64,000 nucleotides of DNA from CALINB01 sp938045325 (GTDB lineage Bacteria; Pseudomonadota; Alphaproteobacteria; Rhodospirillales; CALINB01). This document shows, in pieces, positions 26,159 through 34,776 of this stretch. A program made the translations under genes and the position numbers. Below the pieces are notes generated by a model. The model ran no database searches and was not told where the DNA came from. It saw only the letters and a program-made list of their open reading frames with translations. Position 1 is the stretch's first letter; each line of letters starts with the position of its first letter. Location: assembly GCA_038114465.1 (NCBI GenBank), contig JAYNQW010000002.1:1-64000 (forward strand), written 5' to 3'.

Positions 26159-27376
26159 ATGCTTGCCGGCAAGTTCGGTGAGCCGCGCCAGATTGCGCTC
26201 GAACAGCAAATTAAGGTCGGAGACTTTTTCGACGCGCCCAATTTTGTCGAGATCAGCCAAGTCCACCTCATGGCCGATACGGAATCCCTAGGCGAGGCTG
26301 GTGTCGAATATCTTGAGAACATGGCCGGATACGATGAAAAAGACCGTCGCGTTGCTGTGCCGACGGTAACGGATCCGCGCGGTATCGATCTCATGGCTTA
26401 CAAGAAGCTCAACCAAGAAGAAAGCTGGGCCGAGCTTGAACGGCGCGCGATAAAGGCGTTCGAGGCTATGGGTATCTTGATGACGGATACCTGCATCAAT
26501 TATCAAACGATTTTGCCACCGGCATTCGGCGAACACGTCGCGTTTGGTGATACAGGCTCGGTGATCTACACCAACAGCGTGCTTGGCGCGCGCAGCAACT
26601 TCGAAGGCGGTCCGGCAGCGTTGACGGCGGCACTGACAGGGAGAGCACCGCGTTATAAGTGTCATCTCGATGAAGGCCGACGGGGAACCATCCGATTTGT
26701 CATTAAAGACAGGCCAGAAAATTTAAGCGACTGGGGTGCGCTCGGCGGGGTCGTCGGCAAGAAATCCGGTTCCTATTGGGCGGTGCCGGTTCTCGAAGGC
26801 ATCGACGGCACACCGACATCCGATGAAATGAAACATTTTGGTGCCGCCCTGGCGAGTTACGGTTCGGTGCCGATCTTTCACATGGTGAGCGCGACGCCCG
26901 AAGCGCGTTGCCTTGAAGATACGTTTGACGGCACACCGCCGGCGCCGATTGAACTCGGCAAAAAGGATATCGATGGTTTTTATGCGTCCTTCGGCCGCCA
27001 CGAAGACAAGGTCGATGTGGTGGTCTTTGCCGCCCCGCAAATGTCGTTGGTGGAGATGCAGCAATTGGCCGACTTGTGCCGCGGTAAAACGATACACAAG
27101 GATACGTCGTTGATTATTGCAACATCGCCGGAGATTAAATCCGCCGCAAATCGTATGGGACTGACGAAAACCATCGAGGATACCGGTGCTATGGTTCTCG
27201 AGGGTGTGTGCTTTTATCAAATGTATGCGCGTGAAACGGGCGAGGCGAACGGCTGGAAGAAACTGATGAGCAACTCCGCCAAGCTGGTGAATATTATCTC
27301 GGGTTATGGTTACGAACCGGTCTTGGCACCGATGGAGGTCTGTATCGATGCCGCCATAAGAGGGAAAATGTCTTGA
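26159..27376 (+). CDS. Aconitase X large (catalytic) subunit
   Basis: The product matches the aconitase X (DUF521/AcnX) catalytic domain; conserved stretches include FVEISQVHLMADTESLGEAG, DTCINYQTI, FGDTGSVIYTNSVLGARSNFEGGP and GVVGKKSG. Bacterial AcnX enzymes characterised so far are cis-3-hydroxy-L-proline dehydratases; archaeal ones dehydrate mevalonate 5-phosphate. Cys residues in DTC, ARC and GVC could serve an Fe-S cluster. The start is doubtful: homology begins about 9 residues upstream (IKLNDFEKD), but between the preceding stop (26096-26098) and ATG 26159 there is no ATG, GTG or TTG in frame. A GGTGAGG site at 26114-26120 points to ATC 26126 or 26132. No proline-catabolism genes are adjacent. 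Confidence 0.88.
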   Translation: MLAGKFGEPRQIALEQQIKVGDFFDAPNFVEISQVHLMADTESLGEAGVEYLENMAGYDEKDRRVAVPTVTDPRGIDLMAYKKLNQEESWAELERRAIKAFEAMGILMTDTCINYQTILPPAFGEHVAFGDTGSVIYTNSVLGARSNFEGGPAALTAALTGRAPRYKCHLDEGRRGTIRFVIKDRPENLSDWGALGGVVGKKSGSYWAVPVLEGIDGTPTSDEMKHFGAALASYGSVPIFHMVSATPEARCLEDTFDGTPPAPIELGKKDIDGFYASFGRHEDKVDVVVFAAPQMSLVEMQQLADLCRGKTIHKDTSLIIATSPEIKSAANRMGLTKTIEDTGAMVLEGVCFYQMYARETGEANGWKKLMSNSAKLVNIISGYGYEPVLAPMEVCIDAAIRGKMS

Positions 27377-27789
27377 TGAGCGATGTCGTGATCAAAGGCC
27401 ATGTCGGAATCGGTGCGAAAGTGCGCGGTAAAGCCCTCGTTGCAAAGGATGATTTTTCTGCGCGTTACGATTTGGACCGAATCAAAGGCGTTTTTTCCCG
27501 GCCCGCGCATAAACTCGTCGGCGAGAATTACGTCGATACCATTCTTATTCTGAATACCGCGAAAGGTGGCGTCGCGACGTCCTGGATGCTGCATGAAATG
27601 AATTCACGCGGCATGGCGCCGAAAGCGTTGATCCTCAACACATCCAATCCGATCATGGCGCAGGGGGCGGCGTTCGGTGACGTGGTGCTGATGGACCGGT
27701 TCGAGACCGACATTACGGAAGCGGTTCAGACTGGTGACGACGTCACGGTCGATCCGGCCGCCGGAACGCTCACCATTCATAAAGATTAG
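27376..27789 (+). CDS. Aconitase X small (swivel) subunit
   Basis: The 137-residue protein is the AcnX swivel domain, separate from the large subunit as in two-subunit AcnX enzymes. It opens VVIKGHVGIGAKVRGKALVAKDDFS and contains TAKGGVATSWMLHEMNSRGMAPKALI, the family's Gly/Ser-rich active-site loop, and the ending TVDPAAGTLTIHK. The start ATG at 27376 overlaps the large-subunit stop (TGATG); a TTG one codon earlier is less likely. The overlap implies equimolar, coupled synthesis. Confidence 0.9.
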   Translation: MSDVVIKGHVGIGAKVRGKALVAKDDFSARYDLDRIKGVFSRPAHKLVGENYVDTILILNTAKGGVATSWMLHEMNSRGMAPKALILNTSNPIMAQGAAFGDVVLMDRFETDITEAVQTGDDVTVDPAAGTLTIHKD

Positions 27790-27790
27790 A

Positions 27791-28123
27791 ATGAGAGATC
27801 GCATTCGCACGCAAATCTGGGTGCAGGCACAAATTCGTGTTTGCGATCAACGGAACATCGCGATTTTCGTGCGCAAAAAAGGCGATGTCGACGCAGGCGC
27901 GGTTCTCATCAAGCTCAATGGGTTTGCTGAAGGTTCCATCGTGCTAACCCAGGTAACAGGCGCGGATCGCACAGAATGGATGCGCGGTACGGGTGATGCG
28001 CCGGTGTCCGATCACGAGGCGGAAGAATACATCGAGCGGCAACTCAAATGGGACCCGGATGTTTGGGTGCTCGAAATCGAAGACCCGAAAGGGGAATACC
28101 TCGAACAATTCGGCGTCGTTTAG
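27791..28123 (+). CDS. DUF1491 family protein
   Basis: This 110-residue soluble protein begins MRDRIRTQIWVQAQIRVCDQ one base after the AcnX small-subunit stop and contains RKKGDVDAGAVLIKLN and a C-terminal WVLEIEDPKGEYL. These features match DUF1491, a short alphaproteobacterial family without known function. Upstream in-frame start codons lie inside the AcnX gene and lack a ribosome site. It overlaps the convergent trpE end by 4 bases. DUF1491 genes are often found near trpE-type loci or peptidoglycan genes, but I cannot infer a role from this sequence. Confidence 0.82.
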   Translation: MRDRIRTQIWVQAQIRVCDQRNIAIFVRKKGDVDAGAVLIKLNGFAEGSIVLTQVTGADRTEWMRGTGDAPVSDHEAEEYIERQLKWDPDVWVLEIEDPKGEYLEQFGVV

Positions 28124-29637
28124 CCGTTTGATGAACCGGCCAGTTTTACCGCTTCTTCCGAGGCGCGGATGATGGCGCGGGCCTTGTTGCAGCTTTCCTG
28201 GTATTCGGCTTCCGGGTCGCTGTCGGCGACGATGCCGCCGCCCGCCTGCACATATAACGTGCCGTCTTTCACGAGGCCGGTTCGAAGCGTGATGCAGGTG
28301 TCCATCTCGCCGTCGGCACCGAAGTAGCCGATGCATCCCGCGTAAAAGCTGCGTTTTTCAGGTTCCAGCTCATCGATGATTTCCATCGCCCGCACTTTGG
28401 GCGCTCCAGACACGGTGCCCGCGGGAAAGCCCGCCATCAGGGCGTCCATCGCATCGAATTTTGGGTCCATATCTCCTTCGACGTTGGAAACGATGTGCAT
28501 TACGTGCGAGTAGTACTCGATGATGTTTTGATCTGTGACGTGAACCGAGCCGACCTTGGCGACCCGGCCGACATCGTTGCGCCCCAAATCCAGCAGCATC
28601 AAATGCTCGGCGAGTTCTTTCGGATCGTTCAGCAGGTCTTCGGCGTAGTTTTCGTCTTCCGATTTGTCCTTGCCGCGCGGGCGGGTGCCGGCAATCGGCC
28701 TGATCGTGACTTTACCGTCGCGCACGCGCACGAGAATTTCCGGGCTCGATCCGATGATGGAAAAATCGTCGAAGTCGAGAAAAAACAAGAACGGCGAGGG
28801 ATTAAGTCTGCGCAGGGCACGGTAGAGATCGAACGGCGGCAGGGAAAACGGGATCGCGAAACGCTGCGAGAGTACGACCTGAAAAATATCGCCGGCGAAG
28901 ATGTATTCCTTGCCGGCTTCGACCATTTTGTGGAAATCGGCGCGCGACATATTCGATTGTTTTTCGAGATCGATTTCCTGTAGCGGCGCATTGGCGTTGT
29001 GTTGCCGTGCCGCAGGGGCGTTATTCAGTGTTGCGACGATTTCGTCTAAGCGGTTTTTGGCGCGCTCGTATGCTTCTTGCGCCGAACAATCTTTATCCGG
29101 GCGAACCGTGGCGATGATATTAATTTTGTCTTCGATGTTATCAAACACGGCAACGACCGTCGGGCGTACGAAAATGCCGTCCGGCACATTAAGGACATCC
29201 GGATTGTCATCAGGGAGCTTCTCGAATAGGCGAACCATGTCATAGGACATGTAGCCGACGAGTCCGGCTGCCATCGGTGGCAAGCTTTCGGGTAAGTCGA
29301 CTTTGGAATCGTTGATAACACTGCGAAGCGAGTCGACTACACCCGCCGAGCAGGGCTTAAAAGCCGAGGGGTCGGTTAAGGCATCCTTGTTTAGTTCGGC
29401 CTTATCGCCGTGGGCTTTCCAAATCAGATCGGGGGTGAGGCCGATAAAAGAATAACGGCCGCGGTTCGCGCCGCCCTCGACGGATTCCAGCAAAAAACAA
29501 TTATGCTGGTTGTCGCTCAGTTTTAGCATCGCTGAAACCGGCGTTTCTAAATCCGAGAGCAGGGTGGTCCAAACAACTTGCGGTTTTCCCTTCTCGTAGC
29601 GTTCCGCAAAAGAAGGGAAATCAGGTAGGATTTCCAT
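28120..29637 (-). CDS. trpE: Anthranilate synthase component I
   Basis: TrpE makes anthranilate from chorismate with ammonia from TrpG. The 505-residue protein has an N-terminal regulatory domain with LLESVEGGANRGRYSFIGL, in which the LLES segment carries the tryptophan feedback site, and a C-terminal chorismate-binding domain with DIFQVVLSQRF, SPEILVRV, IAGTRPRGK, LVDLGRNDVG-like text (LMLLDLGRNDVGRV) and GFPAGTVSGAPKVRAMEI. No leader peptide or attenuator can lie upstream, since ppiD ends only 3 bases before it. Its partner trpG lies beyond the copA-AcnX block. Confidence 0.97.
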   Translation of the reverse strand: MEILPDFPSFAERYEKGKPQVVWTTLLSDLETPVSAMLKLSDNQHNCFLLESVEGGANRGRYSFIGLTPDLIWKAHGDKAELNKDALTDPSAFKPCSAGVVDSLRSVINDSKVDLPESLPPMAAGLVGYMSYDMVRLFEKLPDDNPDVLNVPDGIFVRPTVVAVFDNIEDKINIIATVRPDKDCSAQEAYERAKNRLDEIVATLNNAPAARQHNANAPLQEIDLEKQSNMSRADFHKMVEAGKEYIFAGDIFQVVLSQRFAIPFSLPPFDLYRALRRLNPSPFLFFLDFDDFSIIGSSPEILVRVRDGKVTIRPIAGTRPRGKDKSEDENYAEDLLNDPKELAEHLMLLDLGRNDVGRVAKVGSVHVTDQNIIEYYSHVMHIVSNVEGDMDPKFDAMDALMAGFPAGTVSGAPKVRAMEIIDELEPEKRSFYAGCIGYFGADGEMDTCITLRTGLVKDGTLYVQAGGGIVADSDPEAEYQESCNKARAIIRASEEAVKLAGSSNG

Positions 29638-29640
29638 AAT

Positions 29641-31539
29641 TTAATTATAAAGTTGATCGATTGCGCTTTGATTAATCGTAACCTTATGATTCTTCCTCAA
29701 ACCGTTTGCAAACTGAATCAGAATATCGTTGCCCAAGGTTTGCTTAAGATTTTCGGTTAAGGCCACCGCTTCTTCTTTATTCTCCAAAGTGTCAATGGGT
29801 TTGATGTCCTTCAATTGGGCTAAGACATAAGCCTCATGATCGCGCGCCATGACGGTCTTGCCCGGCAAGGCATCAAATAATTGCTCAATCAGAGAAGGCG
29901 GCAGCCTGTCTTTAAGGTCGCGGCCGGTCCGGTCAAACGGTTCAGTCGTTTTGAGTGCCACTTTTTGTTTGTCAGCAATCTCGCCCATCGGCGTGCCGGC
30001 TTTTAACGCATCAAGAAACTTTTGCGCCTGCTTTTTAACGTTATCCCGGCGCTGCTTGGCTTTCCAGGCAGACACGGCATCGGCTCGTATCGTATTCAAA
30101 GGCCGCAAGGCCGGTTTGGTGATTTTATCAACCCGGACAATGAAATAACTGTCCGTGCCGGACTCAGTGAGGGGGCTATCCTGGCCTTCCGGTGTGTCAA
30201 ATGCGACACCGACGAAATTTCCTTCGGCGGGCAGTTTTGTAACAGGTGCACCGGTTGCATTAAGCCCGCGGCGATCAATGGCCGTAATTTTGCGAAGTTT
30301 GAGATTGGTTTGATTGGCTGCTTCTTCCAAAGTTGCACCACCGGCCATCATATCTTCGATTTTCGTGCCAAGTTTGAAGAGATTATCGATAGCTTTTTCT
30401 TTCGCAATGGTGTGCTTAATTTGCGCCTTTACTTCGCTTAATTGTTTTTTGCTGCCTTTCTCGATGCTATCAACAAGAATTACATGCCATCCCAGTAAAC
30501 TTTTCACGGGTTGAGAAAAAAAGCCTTTTTTCAACTTAAAGACAGCTGCCGCCGCTTCGGTCGAAAGATCGCGGCTTAATTGTTTTTGTGTGACTGTGCC
30601 AAGTTCGAGGGCTTGTTTATCCATTTTGGCTTTTTCTTTGGCGACATCGCTGAACTTCCGTCCGGTTTGCAGCATCGTGAATGCGTCCTTCGCCGATTTT
30701 TCATCGGAAAACAACATTTGCTTAACCGTGCGTTTTTCAGGCTTCGCATAATTATCGATGTGAGATTGGTAGTACTCCTTTATCTTTTCATCGGATACGG
30801 CAATTTCTTTCGCAAGATCGTCGGCATGAAGAATAGCTACGGTCAAAGCTCGGTATTCGGGAGCCGTGAAACGGCTTGCGTTTTGCTTATAAAATTTTTC
30901 AAGTTTGGAATCGCTGGGCTCGGCAACATTCTTTACCGAGTCGTCTTTGATGCGAAAATACGTGGCTACGCGCTGTTCCGAACGGAAATTGTAAATTTTT
31001 TCTTTAAGGGTTTTGGGTACCACAACGGCCTTTTGCAGGCTTTCTAACAGCTGACTTCGGATAATGTTTTGACGTAATTCCCGAATATAACTGGCTTCTG
31101 TATAGCCGTTGTTCCGTAAAATCTGATTAAACTGACTTCGATCAAACACACCAACTTGGTTTTTAAAAGTTTTGTCATTCTGAATTTCCTGGCGTATTTG
31201 TGCGTCGGTCATAACAAGGCCAAGACTATTTGCGCCTAAATTATACAAACTCTCATTAATAATATCGTTGACGATTGAATCAGCGAGGCCCAACGACTTC
31301 GCCCGTTTCGTATCAATCGGCAAACCTAATTGGCGCAGGCGGTTGAGTTGATCCCGGTAACGCTGATTAACGTCATCGGTTGTGACTTGAATTTTACCAA
31401 TGCTCGCGGCGATATGGTTCTGATAGCCGCCCGTCGGCAAGACGTCACCAATACCCCAGGCGATGAAGCCAAGAATGAGAAGAACGACAAAGATATAAGT
31501 AATGAACTTTGCGGCTTTGCCTCGAAGGAAGCTAATCAT
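29641..31539 (-). CDS. PpiD/SurA-type membrane-anchored peptidyl-prolyl isomerase
   Basis: The 632-residue protein has an N-terminal cytoplasmic tip and one membrane helix (about 12-33, ITYIFVVLLILGFIAWGIGD), a SurA-like chaperone region (about 40-230), a parvulin domain (about 250-370; RTVKQMLFSDEKSA, LLGWHVILVDSIE) and a long second helical chaperone region. This is the PpiD architecture: a periplasmic folding factor tethered to the inner membrane near the Sec translocon. The parvulin core has weakened motifs, so isomerase activity is uncertain. It is transcribed with trpE and is divergent from tpiA. Confidence 0.9.
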   Translation of the reverse strand: MISFLRGKAAKFITYIFVVLLILGFIAWGIGDVLPTGGYQNHIAASIGKIQVTTDDVNQRYRDQLNRLRQLGLPIDTKRAKSLGLADSIVNDIINESLYNLGANSLGLVMTDAQIRQEIQNDKTFKNQVGVFDRSQFNQILRNNGYTEASYIRELRQNIIRSQLLESLQKAVVVPKTLKEKIYNFRSEQRVATYFRIKDDSVKNVAEPSDSKLEKFYKQNASRFTAPEYRALTVAILHADDLAKEIAVSDEKIKEYYQSHIDNYAKPEKRTVKQMLFSDEKSAKDAFTMLQTGRKFSDVAKEKAKMDKQALELGTVTQKQLSRDLSTEAAAAVFKLKKGFFSQPVKSLLGWHVILVDSIEKGSKKQLSEVKAQIKHTIAKEKAIDNLFKLGTKIEDMMAGGATLEEAANQTNLKLRKITAIDRRGLNATGAPVTKLPAEGNFVGVAFDTPEGQDSPLTESGTDSYFIVRVDKITKPALRPLNTIRADAVSAWKAKQRRDNVKKQAQKFLDALKAGTPMGEIADKQKVALKTTEPFDRTGRDLKDRLPPSLIEQLFDALPGKTVMARDHEAYVLAQLKDIKPIDTLENKEEAVALTENLKQTLGNDILIQFANGLRKNHKVTINQSAIDQLYN

Positions 31540-31814
31540 GGTTCAGTTCCATATTATTTTGAATTCATATCACCTGTACAAAGCCGCCCATCGGCCCGTA
31601 CTCTGCGATAACCCAGGGGTTGGGGCATCATAAAAGCGCTCAAAGTCGCCCGCAACCCCGCTTAAACAGCTTGGGGTTCAAATAAAGATGATGTGATCTT
31701 CTGTGAAGAATAGGGGAGCCTCGATACAGCAAAACTTGGACAGATGGGGGGGCTGTGATAAAGACCGCAGATATCTGATTATACCGCCCCGAAACGAATT
31801 GAAGAGAGATTTTG
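31540..31814. other. ppiD-tpiA divergent spacer
   Basis: 275 bases between divergent genes. It should contain both promoters; I see no hairpin, repeat or confident promoter pair in it. Open frames here have no ribosome site and run into tpiA in antisense. Confidence 0.5.
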
Positions 31815-32579
31815 ATGAGCCAATCCCGACGCCCTTTGATTGCCGGCAATTGGAAAATGAACGGTTTAAGCGATGACGGCCTGTCCTTAGCGGACGGCGT
31901 GGCATCCAAGCTGAAATCCGAATCCAGCCCCGCTTTCGATTTGTTAGTTTGTCCGCCTTTTACAATCATTTCAAAAATAGGGGATTGCCTTGATGGCAGC
32001 GGCGTTTCGTTGGGCGGGCAAGATTGCCATCCGGCCGAATCCGGCGCCCATACCGGCGACGTTAGTGCTGCAATGTTGGCTGATCTCGGATGTTCCTTCG
32101 TTATTGTTGGTCATTCCGAGCGCCGGGCCGATCACGGAGAGCCGGATTCGCTCATCAATGCTAAGGCGCAAGCGGCCCATAATGCCGGTTTGATCGCTAT
32201 AATCTGTATCGGCGAGACTGAAGCCGAACGGGATGCGGGAAAAACCCTCGATGTCGTGAAATCGCAACTCACCGGGTCTGTACCGTCGGGCGCGACGGCT
32301 GCGAATACGGTTATTGCATACGAGCCCGTTTGGGCCATCGGCACCGGGCGAACACCGAGTACCGATGACGTTCAGGAGGTCCATGCATCCATTCGGTCCG
32401 AATTAGCCCAGCTGATGGGGGCAGGCGAGGCCGATTTATGCCGTTTACTGTATGGTGGCTCTGTTAAGCCTGAAAATGCGTCAGCTTTGATGGCGCTGGC
32501 TGATGTCGATGGCGGCCTGATCGGGGGGGCGAGCCTGAAAGCCGAGGATTTTTGGGCGATTGCACAAAGTTGCCCCTAG
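31815..32579 (+). CDS. tpiA: Triose-phosphate isomerase
   Basis: TpiA interconverts dihydroxyacetone phosphate and glyceraldehyde 3-phosphate. The 254-residue barrel begins RPLIAGNWKMNGL, where Asn and Lys are catalytic, has IVGHSERR with the catalytic His, and AYEPVWAIGTGRTPS with the catalytic Glu; LYGGSVKPENA closes the phosphate site. ATG 31815 follows GAAGAGAGA; the TTG one codon upstream is less likely. It is divergent from ppiD. Confidence 0.96.
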   Translation: MSQSRRPLIAGNWKMNGLSDDGLSLADGVASKLKSESSPAFDLLVCPPFTIISKIGDCLDGSGVSLGGQDCHPAESGAHTGDVSAAMLADLGCSFVIVGHSERRADHGEPDSLINAKAQAAHNAGLIAIICIGETEAERDAGKTLDVVKSQLTGSVPSGATAANTVIAYEPVWAIGTGRTPSTDDVQEVHASIRSELAQLMGAGEADLCRLLYGGSVKPENASALMALADVDGGLIGGASLKAEDFWAIAQSCP

Positions 32580-32684
32580 CTATTCTTGCGTTGAGGCATT
32601 AAATAACTGACAAATTCCGGCATTTATGAGGCCTCTTGAGCTATTCGCATCATTTGCCGATTATAGATTTTTGAAAGCACAGCC

Positions 32685-33017
32685 ATGACAACTGTCATCT
32701 TGGTTATTCATTTGTTGCTCGCGATCGCGATGGTCGGCGCTATTTTACTGCAAAAAAGCGAAGGCGGCGGTCTGGGGATCGGCGGCAGCGGCAGCGGCGG
32801 TGGTATGGGCGGGTTCTTAACCGGCCGTTCGGCGGCCAATCTATTAACGAGAACCACGGCGATCCTGGCCACGTGCTTTTTTGCGACGAGTTTGACGCTG
32901 GCTATTCTTGCCGGCAATAAAAAGCCCGCTGAATCGATTCTCGACCAACCGGCGCCAGCCATTCAGAAACCGGTCGCACCGAAAGACCAAAAGCCAAGCG
33001 CACCGCTGGCTAAATAG
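32685..33017 (+). CDS. secG: Preprotein translocase subunit SecG
   Basis: SecG is the accessory subunit of the SecYEG channel. The 110-residue protein has two membrane helices (about 3-22 and 57-77) separated by the typical Gly/Ser-rich cytoplasmic loop LQKSEGGGLG...FLTGRSAANLLTRTT. The C-terminal tail is Pro/Lys-rich, as in other alphaproteobacteria. It sits between tpiA and pyrG, the standard order. Confidence 0.95.
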   Translation: MTTVILVIHLLLAIAMVGAILLQKSEGGGLGIGGSGSGGGMGGFLTGRSAANLLTRTTAILATCFFATSLTLAILAGNKKPAESILDQPAPAIQKPVAPKDQKPSAPLAK

Positions 33018-33062
33018 GGTGCAAATATCGCGGTTTCCTCACCGGTTCAGAAACGCTATTGA

Positions 33063-33091
33063 AGAGGTGGCCTTGCGCCGCCTCTTTTGTT
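33063..33091 (+). terminator. Rho-independent terminator after secG
   Basis: Nine-pair stem AGAGGTGGC (33063-33071) with GCCGCCTCT (33077-33085), one G-U pair, loop CTTGC, followed by TTTGTTTG. It separates secG from pyrG. Confidence 0.75.
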
Positions 33092-33126
33092 TGTACTTAA
33101 CCGATTTTCATGTAGATTGACCGTCC

Positions 33127-34759
33127 ATGACGCGCTTTATTTTTATCACCGGCGGCGTGGTTTCCTCTTTAGGTAAAGGTCTCGCTTCAGCGGCTCTCGG
33201 CGCTCTGCTGCAGTCGCGCGGGTATTCCGTCCGTCTGCGCAAGCTTGACCCGTATTTGAATGTTGATCCCGGCACCATGAGCCCGTTTCAACACGGCGAA
33301 GTCTATGTCACCGACGATGGCGCCGAGACCGATCTCGATCTAGGCCATTACGAGCGTTTCACCGGTGTTTCAGCGCGTCAGAGCGATAATGTCACCACGG
33401 GGCGCATTTATTCCGACGTTATTGCCCGGGAGCGGCGTGGCGATTACCTGGNNNNNNNNNNCAATTCAAGTCATTCCTCATGTGACCGATGCGATCAAAG
33501 AATTCGTTATGAGCGACCTGCAGGGCGAGGACTTCGTGCTGTGTGAAATCGGCGGCACGATCGGCGATATCGAAAGCCTGCCGTTTATCGAGGCCATTCG
33601 GCAATTAGGCAATGAACTAGGCCCTGAACGGGCCATGTATCTACATTTGACGTTGCTGCCCTATATTTCCTCAGCCGGTGAATTGAAAACCAAACCGACG
33701 CAACACTCAGTAAAAGAATTGCAAGGAGCCGGTATTCAACCGGATGTTCTTTTGTGCCGGGCGGAGAAGGAAATTCCCGAAAGCGAAAAACGCAAAATCG
33801 CGTTGTTCTGTAACGTGCGCCAAGGGGCAGTCATTTCAGCCCCCGATGTCCCGTCTATTTATCAGGTGCCTATCCGTTATCACGAAGAAGGGCTCGATGA
33901 GCAGGTGTTTCATCATTTCCGCATGGAAAATGTACCGCAGCCGGATCTCAGCCGGTGGGAAGAAATCGTCGAGCGTGTCACTAAGCCTGAAGGCGAAGTC
34001 ACAATCGCGATCGTGGGTAAATACACGCAGCTTCCGGATGCTTATAAATCCTTAGCCGAGGCGCTGACCCATGGCGGGATTGCCAATAATATTCAGGTCA
34101 ACAAAAACTGGATCGATTCCGAAATTTTTGAACAAGAAGACGCCGTACAGCATTTGGAGGATGTAAACGGTATCCTCGTGCCGGGCGGTTTTGGTGAGCG
34201 CGGTGCGGAAGGCAAAATCGCCGCGGCAAAATTCGCCCGCGAGCGAAACGTACCGTATTTCGGCATTTGTTTCGGCATGCAGATGGCCGTAGTTGAGGCG
34301 GCCCGAAATTTAGCCGGGATCGAAGGCGCGGGCTCGACGGAATTTGGCGAAACAAGCGATCCGGTTGTTGGCTTGATGACCGAATGGATGAAAGACGGCG
34401 AGCTTGAGCAGCGGACTCACAACACCGATCTCGGTGGCACCATGCGCCTGGGTGCGTATGAAGCGTGTTTGAAAAAGGGCAGCCGTGTGTATGAGGTCTA
34501 TGGTCAGCAGCATATTCAAGAGCGTCATCGCCACCGTTACGAAGTGAATACTCATTACAAAGATCGCCTGGAGCAACTCGGTTTACGCTTTTCCGGCATG
34601 TCTCCGGATGGATTGCTGCCGGAGATTGTCGAGGTAACCGAGCATCCCTGGTATATCGGCGTACAGTTCCATCCAGAATTAAAATCGCGCCCGTTTGAAC
34701 CGCATCCGCTATTTACCTCGTTTGTGGAAGCCGCCGTACATCAATCGCGCTTGGTCTAG
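33127..34759 (+). CDS. pyrG: CTP synthase (interrupted by an assembly gap)
   Basis: PyrG aminates UTP to CTP. The N-terminal synthase domain starts RFIFITGGVVSSLGKGLASAALG (P-loop) and has KLDPYLNVDPGTMSPFQHGEV; after the gap comes IQVIPHVTDAIKE. The glutamine amidotransferase domain shows PYFGICFGMQMAVVE (catalytic Cys) and GVQFHPELKSRP (catalytic His and Glu). Ten Ns at 33452-33461 shift the printed frame from 33127 to that of the second part. The family motif DYLGKTIQVIP predicts six true bases between ...CTGG and CAATTC, which restores the frame, so the gene is intact in reality. Confidence 0.95.
33452..33461. other. Assembly gap (10 N) inside pyrG
   Basis: Nominal ten-base gap; frame and family alignment predict about six real bases (LGKT). 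The apparent frameshift is an artefact. Confidence 0.97.
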
Positions 34760-34776
34760 CCCTTTAGGACTGCACC

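Noticed and set aside
33365..34759. Second, independent CTP-synthase-like gene suggested by the frame change
   Set aside because: The frame change is created by the ten-N gap; both halves are one pyrG.
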